A model generated the notes under the pieces. The model was not told the DNA's origin, did no database searches, and saw only the letters and a program-made list of their open reading frames with translations. From an uncultured Christensenella sp. (GTDB lineage: Bacteria; Bacillota; Clostridia; Christensenellales; UBA1242), in the NCBI GenBank assembly GCA_949293915.1, contig CASFFJ010000052.1:1-10047 (forward strand): a stretch of 10,047 bases of DNA, in the 5' to 3' direction. Within the stretch, counting starts at the first letter, position 1. Each line of letters begins with the position of its first letter. Of the stretch, positions 1 through 6,307 are shown piece by piece. Position numbers and translations under genes: made by a program.

Positions 1-22
1 ATTTAATATTTATAAAGATAAT

Positions 23-51
23 TTGCATAAATTTTTATTTTATGTTAACAT
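23..51 (+). promoter_or_regulatory. Predicted ung promoter with extended -10
   Basis: A -35 element TTGCAT (23-28) is followed after 17 bp by a -10 TAACAT (46-51). A TG at 43-44 sits one base ahead of the -10, giving an extended -10. Only six bases (52-57) separate the -10 from the ung ATG, so the expected transcription start is at or within a base or so of the AUG. No Shine-Dalgarno sequence is visible. The last gene of the window uses the same TTGCAT -35 at the same spacing, which supports the reading. Confidence 0.5.
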
Positions 52-57
52 AGTTAT

Positions 58-723
58 ATGAGTTATGTGTTATCAAAAAATTGGAGTGAAATCTTATCCT
101 CTCGCTTTTCACAAGAATACAAGCGCGAACTTTTTTCATGGTTAGATTACGAATATAAAAGCAAAACAATTTTCCCACCAAAAGAAAAAATTTTTTCTGC
201 CTTAAATTATGTTTCTATTAACGATATCAAAGTGGTCATCATTGGACAAGACCCATATCATACATTTGGTCAAGCAGATGGTTTAGCGTTTAGCTGTCAC
301 AATGGCACACCACAACCAAGTCTTAAAAATATTTTCAAAGAAATCAATGATGACTTAGCTATCGAAATGTCAAACAGCACAGACCTAACACCGTGGGCTA
401 AGCAAGGAGTGATTTTACTCAACACCAGTTTGACAGTAATTGAGCATTTACCCGCCAGTCACTCGAATAAATTATGGCACACTTTTACTACCGAAATTGT
501 CAAGATAATCAACGAACTTAATCAGCCCATTGTGTTTATGTTGTGGGGGAATCACGCAAAATCTTTTTTGCCAATATTAAACAATCCCAATCATTTGATT
601 TTAACTTCTGCACACCCTAGCCCATTCTCAGCGCATAGCGGATTTTTTGGTTGTAAACATTTTAGTCGTTGCAACGAATTTTTGACCACTCATAATGTTG
701 CACCTATTGACTGGAAAATATAA
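58..723 (+). CDS. ung: Uracil-DNA glycosylase, family 1 (UNG)
   Basis: Removes uracil from DNA by cleaving the N-glycosidic bond, starting base-excision repair in the cytoplasm. At 221 aa it has the usual family-1 length and spans the whole fold. Visible motifs are the water-activating loop GQDPYH (63-68, catalytic Asp65, Tyr67 and Phe78 in the uracil pocket), LNTSLTV (121-127, Asn122 reading uracil), and the minor-groove loop HPSPFSAH (186-193, catalytic His186) followed by GFFGCKHFS, ending in APIDWKI. One variation: the residue equivalent to the DNA-intercalating Leu191 of the E. coli enzyme is Phe190 here. The ATG at 58 is the only sensible start. It has no Shine-Dalgarno site and lies six bases after a plausible extended -10, so the mRNA may be leaderless. 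It is transcribed alone; the first clear terminator downstream is at 929-973. Confidence 0.97.
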   Translation: MSYVLSKNWSEILSSRFSQEYKRELFSWLDYEYKSKTIFPPKEKIFSALNYVSINDIKVVIIGQDPYHTFGQADGLAFSCHNGTPQPSLKNIFKEINDDLAIEMSNSTDLTPWAKQGVILLNTSLTVIEHLPASHSNKLWHTFTTEIVKIINELNQPIVFMLWGNHAKSFLPILNNPNHLILTSAHPSPFSAHSGFFGCKHFSRCNEFLTTHNVAPIDWKI

Positions 724-928
724 TTTTTAAACTATCAACATAAACATTTAATAAATCTGATTTTACTAATTTTTAAAAAAATTAAATATTTTTTATCGTT
801 ATTTTTAAAAATCGATTTACGCATTAAATTTTAAAATTTAACACACTTTTTACATTAATAAAAAATAAATCTCTTTTAATAATTGGCCTTTTAATATACT
901 GCACATCATTTTAAATAATAGCATTATT
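724..928. other. AT-rich spacer after ung, nothing recognised
   Basis: About 200 bp with no ORF, tRNA or protein motif that I can support on either strand. It contains several short A/T palindromes, including an 18-bp perfect one at 824-841, of a kind expected by chance at this base composition. It could be the 3' untranslated region of ung leading to the terminator at 929-973. Confidence 0.5.
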
Positions 929-973
929 AAATAATCTTAACTAACCGATAGTTTATTGTTAAGATTATTTTTT
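929..973 (+). terminator. Intrinsic terminator upstream of the ileS promoter
   Basis: A perfect 13-bp inverted repeat (929-941 with 958-970, core AATCTTAAC/GTTAAGATT) encloses a 16-nt loop, and the T-tract runs to 973. It points rightward and lies 17 bp ahead of the ileS -35. It probably ends ung transcription and insulates the ileS leader from read-through. The stem is A/T-rich, so its strength is uncertain. The loop itself holds a competing short hairpin (939-943 with 949-953). Confidence 0.6.
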
Positions 974-989
974 AGTTAATTAAAATTAC

Positions 990-1018
990 TTGACAAAAAC
1001 AAATTGTAATGATAATAT
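990..1018 (+). promoter_or_regulatory. Predicted sigma-A type promoter of ileS
   Basis: A perfect -35 TTGACA (990-995), a 17-bp spacer and -10 TAATAT (1013-1018). The A/T-rich stretch just upstream (974-989) could act as an UP element. Transcription should begin near 1025, which is the A of the leader-peptide ATG. This is the strongest promoter match in the window and fixes the 5' end of the roughly 128-nt ileS leader RNA. Confidence 0.8.
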
Positions 1019-1024
1019 ATTTGT

Positions 1025-1087
1025 ATGTTTAAATTTATTATAGCAATCGTAATTATGTCTTACATTATTTTACCAATCAAAAGGTAA
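1025..1087 (+). CDS. Isoleucine-rich leader peptide controlling ileS
   Basis: A 20-codon ORF, MFKFIIAIVIMSYIILPIKR, followed by TAA. Ile occupies positions 5, 6, 8, 10, 14, 15 and 18, using ATT four times, ATC twice and ATA once, so all Ile tRNAs would be sampled. It sits between a consensus promoter and a terminator, directly ahead of ileS, as a ribosome-sensing leader peptide should. The ATG coincides with the predicted transcription start and has no Shine-Dalgarno site, so translation would be leaderless. An in-frame ATG at 1055 could give a shorter product. The stop codon at 1085-1087 would place a terminating ribosome over the left arm of the antiterminator (1092-1101). The role is inferred from architecture; the peptide itself probably has no function after synthesis. 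Confidence 0.75.
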   Translation: MFKFIIAIVIMSYIILPIKR

Positions 1088-1091
1088 AATA
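1066..1091 (+). promoter_or_regulatory. Hairpin in leader ORF, possible RNA polymerase pause hairpin
   Basis: A perfect 9-bp stem, TATTTTACC (1066-1074) with GGTAAAATA (1083-1091), closes an 8-nt loop. It covers the last codons and stop of the leader ORF and ends exactly where the antiterminator stem begins at 1092, so the two could stack. By position it resembles the pause hairpin that synchronises polymerase with the leading ribosome in classical attenuators. A translating ribosome would melt it. It does not overlap the antiterminator, so it is not a classical competing 1:2 stem. Confidence 0.55.
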
Positions 1092-1124
1092 CGTTTTGCT
1101 GTGTAAATATTTGTCAGCGAAACG
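1092..1124 (+). promoter_or_regulatory. Antiterminator stem of the ileS attenuator
   Basis: CGTTTTGCTG (1092-1101) pairs with CAGCGAAACG (1115-1124) over ten contiguous base pairs, one of them a G-U wobble, enclosing a 13-nt loop. The right arm takes most of the left arm, the loop and the first two right-arm bases of the terminator hairpin, so the two structures exclude each other. A ribosome held at Ile codons leaves 1092-1101 free. A ribosome at the stop codon (1085-1087) should cover roughly the first half or more of that arm and favour the terminator. Pairing is seen directly; the switching is inferred. Confidence 0.7.
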
Positions 1125-1136
1125 CTGACATTTTTT
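1112..1136 (+). terminator. Regulated intrinsic terminator (attenuator) before ileS
   Basis: TGTCAGCG (1112-1119), triloop AAA, CGCTGACA (1123-1130), then six T (1131-1136). The eight-bp stem with five G-C pairs stands out in this A/T-rich spacer. It lies downstream of the ileS promoter and only 16 bases before the start codon, with no gene between, so it must act inside the ileS transcript. Confidence 0.85.
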
Positions 1137-1152
1137 AAATCAAGGAGAAAAT

Positions 1153-4100
1153 ATGAAAAAAGAAAATGGTAATCTTAATTATGTTGAAATGGAAAACGAA
1201 ATATTAAAGTTTTGGGAACAACATACTATTTTTGATAAATTAAAAGCAAAAAACAAAAATTCTAATAAATATTTTGCATTTCTTGATGGCCCTATTACTG
1301 CCAATTATCATATGGGTTTACACCACGCTTATGGCAGAACTTTTAAAGATGCTATGATAAAATTTGAAGCGCTTTGTGGTTACGACCAACATTATCAAAA
1401 TGGTTTTGATGCACATGGTTTGCCTGTCGAATTGCGTGTAGAACGTGAACTAGGGCTTAACAGTAAAAAAGAAATTGAAAATTACGGAATCGCTAAATTC
1501 GTTGATAAATGTATGGAAACTGTCAATTTCTATTCTGAATCTCAAACTGAATCATCAATTAGACTAGGTCAATGGATGAACTGGGAAGATAGCTATTACA
1601 CCAATTCTGATGAAAACATCACAAGCATTTGGCATTTCTTAAAAAAATGTGATGAAAAAGGTTGGATTGCAAACAGTCACCGCATTATGCGCTGGTGCAC
1701 ACGCTGTGGAACAAGTTTATCTGACCACGAAATGAGTGATGATGATGCTTACAAAGAAGATAGTTGTCTTGCTATTTTCTTTAAATGTCCTATCGCAAAT
1801 TCAAATAATGATATGTTAGTCTGGACTACTACCCCTTGGACACTTACCAGTAATGTAGCAATTGCTGTCAATCCAGAATTAGACTACAATATAGTAAAAA
1901 TCAAGTCTAGTGACAGAAATGTTATTGTTTGCGCTAGTGCTATAAAAGTCCTAAAAGATGATGCAGTTGAAGTTATAAAGACAGTTAAAGGTAGCGAACT
2001 TGTAGGTTTGGAATATGAGACTTGTTTTCCTGAACTAAGTGAACAACAATTTATTCACAAAATTGTAGCATGGGATGAAGTTAGCGCAACAGAAGGCACA
2101 GGTGCAGTACACATTGCACCAGGTTGTGGAGATGCAGACTTTGAATTAGGCAAAAAATTAGGTCTTCCTAAAATTTGTCCTATTGATGAATCTGGCTTTT
2201 ATTACAATAATTTTGGTATATTTGCAGGCAAAAATGCAAATTCTGATGAGACACGCGACTTTGTTTTTGACTTAATGAAAGAGCGTGGCAAAACATATTA
2301 TATACACAAATATACTCACAAATATCCACATTGTTGGCGTTGTAAAAATCCACTTTTGTTTAGATTGGTTGATCAATGGGTTATCAAGATGGATGAATTA
2401 CGCCCGCAACTCATCAATGCAATTGATGATGTACAATTCAATCCTGATTTTATGAAAAAACGTATGTTGGACTGGCTTAATAATATGGGTGACTGGGCAA
2501 TATCTAGGTCACGCTACTACGGATTACCATTACCATTCTATCCATGTAAAGAATGTGGCGAATTGACAATTGTAGGTAGTTTAGATGAATTTAAAAAATT
2601 GTCTAGTCCAGAAGAAGTGGCTAGCCTACCTCATCTACACCGACCATATATTGATAAAATAAAAATAACTTGTCCACATTGTGGTAATAAGGTGGAACGT
2701 ATTAAAGAGGTTGGTGACTGTTGGTTGGATGCTGGCATTACACCTTTTAGTACTAAAAAATATTTTACAGATAAAGAGTTCTTTAATAAAAATTTCCCTG
2801 TTGAATGTGTTATCGAAGGCAAAGAACAGATACGTTTGTGGTTCTATTCATTGCTTGTTATGAGTGTAGTTCTAACTCAAAAAGCACCATACAAGCGCAT
2901 AGGCACTACCCCAATGTTGCTAGCTCAAGATGGCAAAAAACTCAGTAAATCTAGTCCTAATAATATTCCTATAGATGTGGCGTTTAATGAAATTGGCGCG
3001 GATATTATTAGATATAATTTTGTAGCAACACCGCTAACAAATGATGTGAAGTTTGGCCGTGACACTTGTGATGAGGTTAAGCGTAAATTGCTCGGGCTAT
3101 GGAATGCGTATATTTTCTTAAATACTTACGCAACTATTGATAAGCCTGATTTAACAAACTATGTACCAGATGAAACAAAATTGACTTTTATGGATAAATG
3201 GCTGATTAATCGCGTCAATGAGTTTACAAAAAATGCACATAATGCTTACAGCGAACAACAATTTGGTGTGGTTGCAAAAGATTTTGAAGTTTTAGTGGAT
3301 GAGCTCACTAACTGGTATATTAGAAACAACCGTCGCAGATTTTACAAAAGTGAAAACAATGTAGACACATTAAACGCTTATTTCTGTCTATTTTATGCAA
3401 TTAAAAATATTGCGGTAGCAATGTTCCCTATCACACCGTTTATCAGTGAATATTTGTGGCAAAATGCTGTTAGAGAATTGGATAAAAATGCTAGCGAAAG
3501 TGTATCACTCAATGGCTACATTTTAAATGAATATAAGGTGGAAGATACTGGACTAACAAAATTGACAGATATTGTACGTGAACTTTTCACAATGACTAGC
3601 AAACTTAGGAACGAAAATCAAATAAAAGTTAAGCAACCATTAAAAACTTTATATATCAATGGCAATAACGATGTGGCACGTGCAGTTGAACTATATAAAA
3701 ATATTATTGAGAGCGAACTTAATATCAAAAATGTGGTTATAGTTCACGACAATTCACGATTTAATGATGAATATTTAATGCTAGATTTTAGAAAAGCGGG
3801 TGCACAACTTAAAGGAGATGTGCAAAAAGTGAAAAATATTCTTACCAATGCAAGCGAACAAGATATGCTTCGTATGGTTAATGAATATAAAAATAATAGT
3901 GTTAACGTTGGCGAATTTACTAACCTAGCTAGCGACTTATTTGTATTACAGACCAAGCCTAAACAAGATTATGTTATTAATAATAATGGCAATATGACAG
4001 TTGTTTTGGATATCACGATTGACCGAAATTTAATGCTAGAAGGGTTATGTAGAGAGTTGATTAGAACAGCACAAGTGTTACGAAAAGATGCAAAATTTAA

Positions 4101-4287
4101 TGTTGATGATAGAATTTATGTTGAATTTAACACAACAGGCACTGATTTAACTGAAATTATAAATAAATATGCGGACAAAATTAAATCTGAATTACTTATT
4201 AAAGAAATTAAAATTGTCACAACGCCTGAGATTGAATCTAAGGTTGAAATTGGAGATGAAGAAATTTTAATTAAAATGACACGCTAA
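1153..4287 (+). CDS. ileS: Isoleucyl-tRNA synthetase, IleRS2 type with GXHH motif
   Basis: Charges tRNA-Ile with isoleucine in the cytoplasm; class I synthetase of 1044 aa, full length. The start ATG has a strong Shine-Dalgarno AAGGAG (1142-1147) five bases ahead. The ATP-binding signature normally HXGH reads H53-M-G-L-H-H58, so the usable motif is G55-L-H57-H58 (GXHH). The second signature is KLSKS (596-600). The editing domain is present: WTTTPWTLTSN (224-234) and HIAPGCGDADF (320-330), with Asp329 at the position of the E. coli editing Asp342. Cys pairs at 182/185, 394/397, 465/468 and 507/510 are candidate zinc ligands. The helical anticodon-binding domain begins near 675 and a C-terminal extension follows from about 830. 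Sequence style (GPITAN..., RYYGLPLPFY) fits the eukaryote-like IleRS2 branch, linked to mupirocin resistance. It is controlled by the upstream attenuator and ends at a strong terminator. Confidence 0.96.
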   Translation: MKKENGNLNYVEMENEILKFWEQHTIFDKLKAKNKNSNKYFAFLDGPITANYHMGLHHAYGRTFKDAMIKFEALCGYDQHYQNGFDAHGLPVELRVERELGLNSKKEIENYGIAKFVDKCMETVNFYSESQTESSIRLGQWMNWEDSYYTNSDENITSIWHFLKKCDEKGWIANSHRIMRWCTRCGTSLSDHEMSDDDAYKEDSCLAIFFKCPIANSNNDMLVWTTTPWTLTSNVAIAVNPELDYNIVKIKSSDRNVIVCASAIKVLKDDAVEVIKTVKGSELVGLEYETCFPELSEQQFIHKIVAWDEVSATEGTGAVHIAPGCGDADFELGKKLGLPKICPIDESGFYYNNFGIFAGKNANSDETRDFVFDLMKERGKTYYIHKYTHKYPHCWRCKNPLLFRLVDQWVIKMDELRPQLINAIDDVQFNPDFMKKRMLDWLNNMGDWAISRSRYYGLPLPFYPCKECGELTIVGSLDEFKKLSSPEEVASLPHLHRPYIDKIKITCPHCGNKVERIKEVGDCWLDAGITPFSTKKYFTDKEFFNKNFPVECVIEGKEQIRLWFYSLLVMSVVLTQKAPYKRIGTTPMLLAQDGKKLSKSSPNNIPIDVAFNEIGADIIRYNFVATPLTNDVKFGRDTCDEVKRKLLGLWNAYIFLNTYATIDKPDLTNYVPDETKLTFMDKWLINRVNEFTKNAHNAYSEQQFGVVAKDFEVLVDELTNWYIRNNRRRFYKSENNVDTLNAYFCLFYAIKNIAVAMFPITPFISEYLWQNAVRELDKNASESVSLNGYILNEYKVEDTGLTKLTDIVRELFTMTSKLRNENQIKVKQPLKTLYINGNNDVARAVELYKNIIESELNIKNVVIVHDNSRFNDEYLMLDFRKAGAQLKGDVQKVKNILTNASEQDMLRMVNEYKNNSVNVGEFTNLASDLFVLQTKPKQDYVINNNGNMTVVLDITIDRNLMLEGLCRELIRTAQVLRKDAKFNVDDRIYVEFNTTGTDLTEIINKYADKIKSELLIKEIKIVTTPEIESKVEIGDEEILIKMTR

Positions 4288-4314
4288 AAAAAGGAAGAGT
4301 TCTTCCTTTTTTTT
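4286..4314. terminator. Bidirectional intrinsic terminator between ileS and acpS
   Basis: A stem of A-run plus GGAAG (4286-4297) with CTTCC plus T-run (4302-4313) closes the loop AGTT; eight T follow on the plus strand (4307-4314) and seven on the minus strand. The ileS stop codon TAA merges into the left arm. It serves ileS directly and could also end the convergent recX-acpS transcript about 150 bp past acpS. The spacer 4315-4463 shows nothing else. Confidence 0.85.
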
Positions 4315-4463
4315 AACCAATAATATTATAATCAGAATTAAAGCGTTTTTATTAGTTAACACTGCTGATATTAAAAAATTTTTCTAATATTAAAAATTTA
4401 GCTGTTTTTTATAATATTTATATTGAAAAAATTTATTTTTTAATTTTAACACAAAAACTTTCT

Positions 4464-4808
4464 CTATTGAATCAGCACAACAGCGCTAGCGTAATCTTTG
4501 GTGTGTGAGATGCTGACTTCTAAGATATTGGCGTGTTTTTCACGCATTATAGATTGTATCAATGGTGTACGATTAATGTATGGTTTGCCTGTTTCAGTAT
4601 GCAGAACTTCAATGGAAGTAAACGCTACACCCTCATCATCAAGTGCTTTTATAAAAGCTTCTTTTACACAATAAAATCCACATAAATGCTCTAAATAATT
4701 TACAAAACTATTGGCGTATTTTATCTCATCTTCTGTAAATATTCGTTTAACCCCATCTTCGGTCCAATGTTCAAAACGTGAAATTTTTTCTATATCAATA
4801 CCTATCAT
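4464..4808 (-). CDS. acpS: Holo-[acyl-carrier-protein] synthase (AcpS)
   Basis: Transfers 4'-phosphopantetheine from coenzyme A to the conserved serine of acyl carrier protein, activating it for fatty acid synthesis. At 114 aa it is a normal-size, trimer-forming AcpS. Motifs: N-terminal GIDIE (3-7, metal-binding Asp5), RIFTEDE (22-28), the signature around VKEAFIKAL (48-56, Glu50 as metal ligand), IEV...TGKPY (66-77) and the C-terminal strand SISHTKDYASAVV (99-111). The residues before KEA read GFYCV in place of the more usual GRFAA, a mild divergence. The ATG shares an ATGA overlap with the recX stop, and a Shine-Dalgarno AGGAG (4820-4816) lies inside the end of recX, so the two are translationally coupled. 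Confidence 0.95.
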   Translation of the reverse strand: MIGIDIEKISRFEHWTEDGVKRIFTEDEIKYANSFVNYLEHLCGFYCVKEAFIKALDDEGVAFTSIEVLHTETGKPYINRTPLIQSIMREKHANILEVSISHTKDYASAVVLIQ

Positions 4809-5416
4809 AAATCTTCTCCTAAATCAATTTTTAATTCATTCAAAACTGTCTTGATTGTTTCATAACTATAACCCAAGTTAAATAATCTTCTGGTTAATTT
4901 TTCTATATTCGCTTTTGAATAATCTTTGTTTTTAAAAAACTTTTTAGCATTAACAAGACAACCATCATAATCATCCAAGTCAGATAAAATTTCTTCAATC
5001 AATTCTTTGTTTATGCCAAATGAAAATAACTTTTGTTTTAATTTAATCTTACTAAAATTTTTATTTGTACTAATATAACTTTTTGCAAAATTTTTGTCAT
5101 CAATAACGCCGTAATCTTTGAGTTTAACACAAACATCTTTTACAACAACTGAATTAAACTTCTGCTTGTACAAATAATCTTTAATTTGTTGTTCAGTTTT
5201 GACTTTATTGGTTATATATTTTATTGCTTGATTGAATGCAATAATAATCTCACTTTCACGTTCACAATCATTTAATTTGTCAACATCAATATTGCCAACT
5301 TTTATACCGTGTTTTACAATAACATCACTATGTAAAATGTAATCTTTTTTATCAGTTGACAGTATAAAAATATTAGGATTATTCTTAGTCTTTAAAGTTA
5401 TATTTTTTATTATCAT
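4805..5416 (-). CDS. recX: RecX, regulator of RecA recombinase
   Basis: Binds RecA-DNA filaments and modulates strand exchange and SOS signalling. The 203-aa protein has the RecX layout: an N-terminal strand-rich extension (1-55, ending HGIKVGNIDVDKL), then three three-helix repeats at about 60-105 (AIKYITNKVKTEQQIKDYL), 107-145 (FAKSYI...LFSFGINKELIEEIL) and 154-195 (AKKFF...RRLFNLGYSYETIKTVL). The DYGVIDDKNFA segment (101-111) is typical of the family. The gene is Lys- and Asn-rich like its neighbours. It heads the recX-acpS operon. A TATAAT -10 lies seven bases before the ATG and there is no Shine-Dalgarno site, so the mRNA is probably leaderless. I see no LexA-type operator at the promoter. 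Confidence 0.9.
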   Translation of the reverse strand: MIIKNITLKTKNNPNIFILSTDKKDYILHSDVIVKHGIKVGNIDVDKLNDCERESEIIIAFNQAIKYITNKVKTEQQIKDYLYKQKFNSVVVKDVCVKLKDYGVIDDKNFAKSYISTNKNFSKIKLKQKLFSFGINKELIEEILSDLDDYDGCLVNAKKFFKNKDYSKANIEKLTRRLFNLGYSYETIKTVLNELKIDLGEDL

Positions 5417-5423
5417 AATGATA

Positions 5424-5452
5424 ATTATATCAAAAAATTTTTGTTAAGTAAA
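5424..5452 (-). promoter_or_regulatory. Predicted promoter of recX-acpS
   Basis: Read on the minus strand: -35 TTTACT (5452-5447), 17-bp spacer, perfect -10 TATAAT (5429-5424), then seven bases before the recX ATG (5416). The predicted start point is therefore the AUG itself or within a base of it. Confidence 0.65.
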
Positions 5453-5526
5453 GAATTTTTAATTACACAAATTAATATTAAAAAATAAAAAATATATTTT
5501 TATTATAAAAACTGATTTTTTTAATT

Positions 5527-5572
5527 ATTTTTTATATTCTTTATTAATTTTTTATATTCTTTATTAATTTTT
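5527..5572. repeat. 20-bp tandem repeat, about 2.3 copies
   Basis: 5527-5546 is repeated exactly at 5547-5566, followed by six matching bases; the unit is of the form ATTTTTTATATTCTTTATTA. It lies in the A/T-rich spacer between the divergent recX and Cys-rich protein genes and could be a replication-slippage product. The rest of 5453-5660 shows no gene or RNA that I can support. Confidence 0.8.
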
Positions 5573-5660
5573 AAGTTTTATTTATTAATTAATTTTCAAA
5601 TAATAAATTATGATAAATATTGATTAGAACTAAAAATATATAAATACAATCAATTATAAC

Positions 5661-5690
5661 TTGAATAAAAATTAAAATTATGTGCAAAAT
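5661..5690 (+). promoter_or_regulatory. Weak candidate promoter of the Cys-rich protein gene
   Basis: TTGAAT (5661-5666) and CAAAAT (5685-5690) lie 18 bp apart, and the -10 ends six bases before the ATG at 5697. No Shine-Dalgarno site is visible. The hexamers are only partial matches; the main support is that the distance to the ATG equals that at ung and at the ileS leader peptide. Confidence 0.3.
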
Positions 5691-5696
5691 TAAATT

Positions 5697-6011
5697 ATGG
5701 ATGTAGTATGTAGAAAATATAGTTGTATTTATAATGACAGAGCGAAATGCAGTAGGAAAAATTTAAATGTCAATTCAGGCGTAGACTGTGATGATATCGA
5801 CATAGATAAAAACATAGTAGTTGAAGATGTTTCACGCGATATGTTTGCTCACGAACCAGATATCGCTCCATATCATCATTGCCGAAATATGAATATAAAT
5901 TGTCTTGCAACTGATTGTATTTTTAATAAATCACACGAATGTTTTTCTAATGGAATTTTTGTAGGTAGCGAAATCGATTCTGCATCCTGCAATAGTTATA
6001 CCCCAAAATAA
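5697..6011 (+). CDS. Small Cys-rich protein with two DUF1540-like modules
   Basis: A 104-aa protein of unknown function. It contains two similar cysteine clusters: C5-x4-C10-x2-N13-x4-C18-x12-C31 and C69-x4-C74-x2-N77-x4-C82-x15-C98. The spacing and the NxxxxC feature, with IFV or LNV just after, resemble DUF1540, a short Cys motif common in Clostridia and often predicted to bind metal. The modules are joined by an acidic and His-containing linker (32-68, with H52, H60, H61 and C62). No signal peptide or membrane segment is present, so it is probably cytoplasmic. It stands alone, divergent from recX and convergent with groEL, with its own weak promoter. The ATG at 5697 has no Shine-Dalgarno site. 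The domain call is by eye; the function is not known. Confidence 0.8.
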   Translation: MDVVCRKYSCIYNDRAKCSRKNLNVNSGVDCDDIDIDKNIVVEDVSRDMFAHEPDIAPYHHCRNMNINCLATDCIFNKSHECFSNGIFVGSEIDSASCNSYTPK

Positions 6012-6166
6012 AAATAGCATTAACGATACAAAACTTTTATAACAAAAAACTTAAATTTCCCTAATCATAAAATTGTTTTGAATTTATCCATATTAAAACT
6101 GCAATCTATTAATATTCAACATTGCATAAATTAAAATTTTAATATGCAAATTTTATAATTATAAAT

Positions 6167-6200
6167 AAAAAAACACAACTTTAAAAAATTGTGCTTTTTT
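6167..6200 (-). terminator. Intrinsic terminator of groESL
   Basis: On the minus strand an A-run plus GCACAA (6200-6189) pairs with TTGTG plus T-run (6178-6167) as a 12-bp stem including one G-U pair, with a 10-nt loop, and the T-tract follows. On the plus strand the wobble becomes an A-C mismatch, so it works better for the leftward groESL transcript but may also serve the convergent Cys-rich gene. The rest of the 313-bp spacer 6012-6324 is A/T-rich and shows nothing else. Confidence 0.65.
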
Positions 6201-6307
6201 ATAAACTTAAAAGGAATTTAAAAGAAAATTTTTAAAAAATTTAAATTTTACAATAAAAATATTAAAAAATTTGAAAAATAATTAAATTTTTTAAATAAAA
6301 TATTTTT

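Noticed and set aside
824..841. 18-bp perfect A/T palindrome after ung
   Set aside because: Palindromes made only of A and T are expected by chance in this spacer; no T-tract or G-C core makes it a convincing terminator or operator.
942..957. ACCGA in the loop of the 929-973 hairpin as a possible T-box remnant
   Set aside because: It lacks the conserved T-box core, lies upstream of the ileS promoter and has no specifier stem.
2631..2863. Short frames on both strands inside ileS (63 and 60 aa)
   Set aside because: They lie within a conserved region of ileS, have no motif or initiation signal, and are out of frame with it.
3744..3956. 70-aa minus-strand frame inside ileS
   Set aside because: Antisense shadow of the ileS C-terminal region without supporting signals.
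5417..5460. LexA/SOS box at recX or ung
   Set aside because: No GAAC-N4-GTTC type operator is visible in either promoter region.
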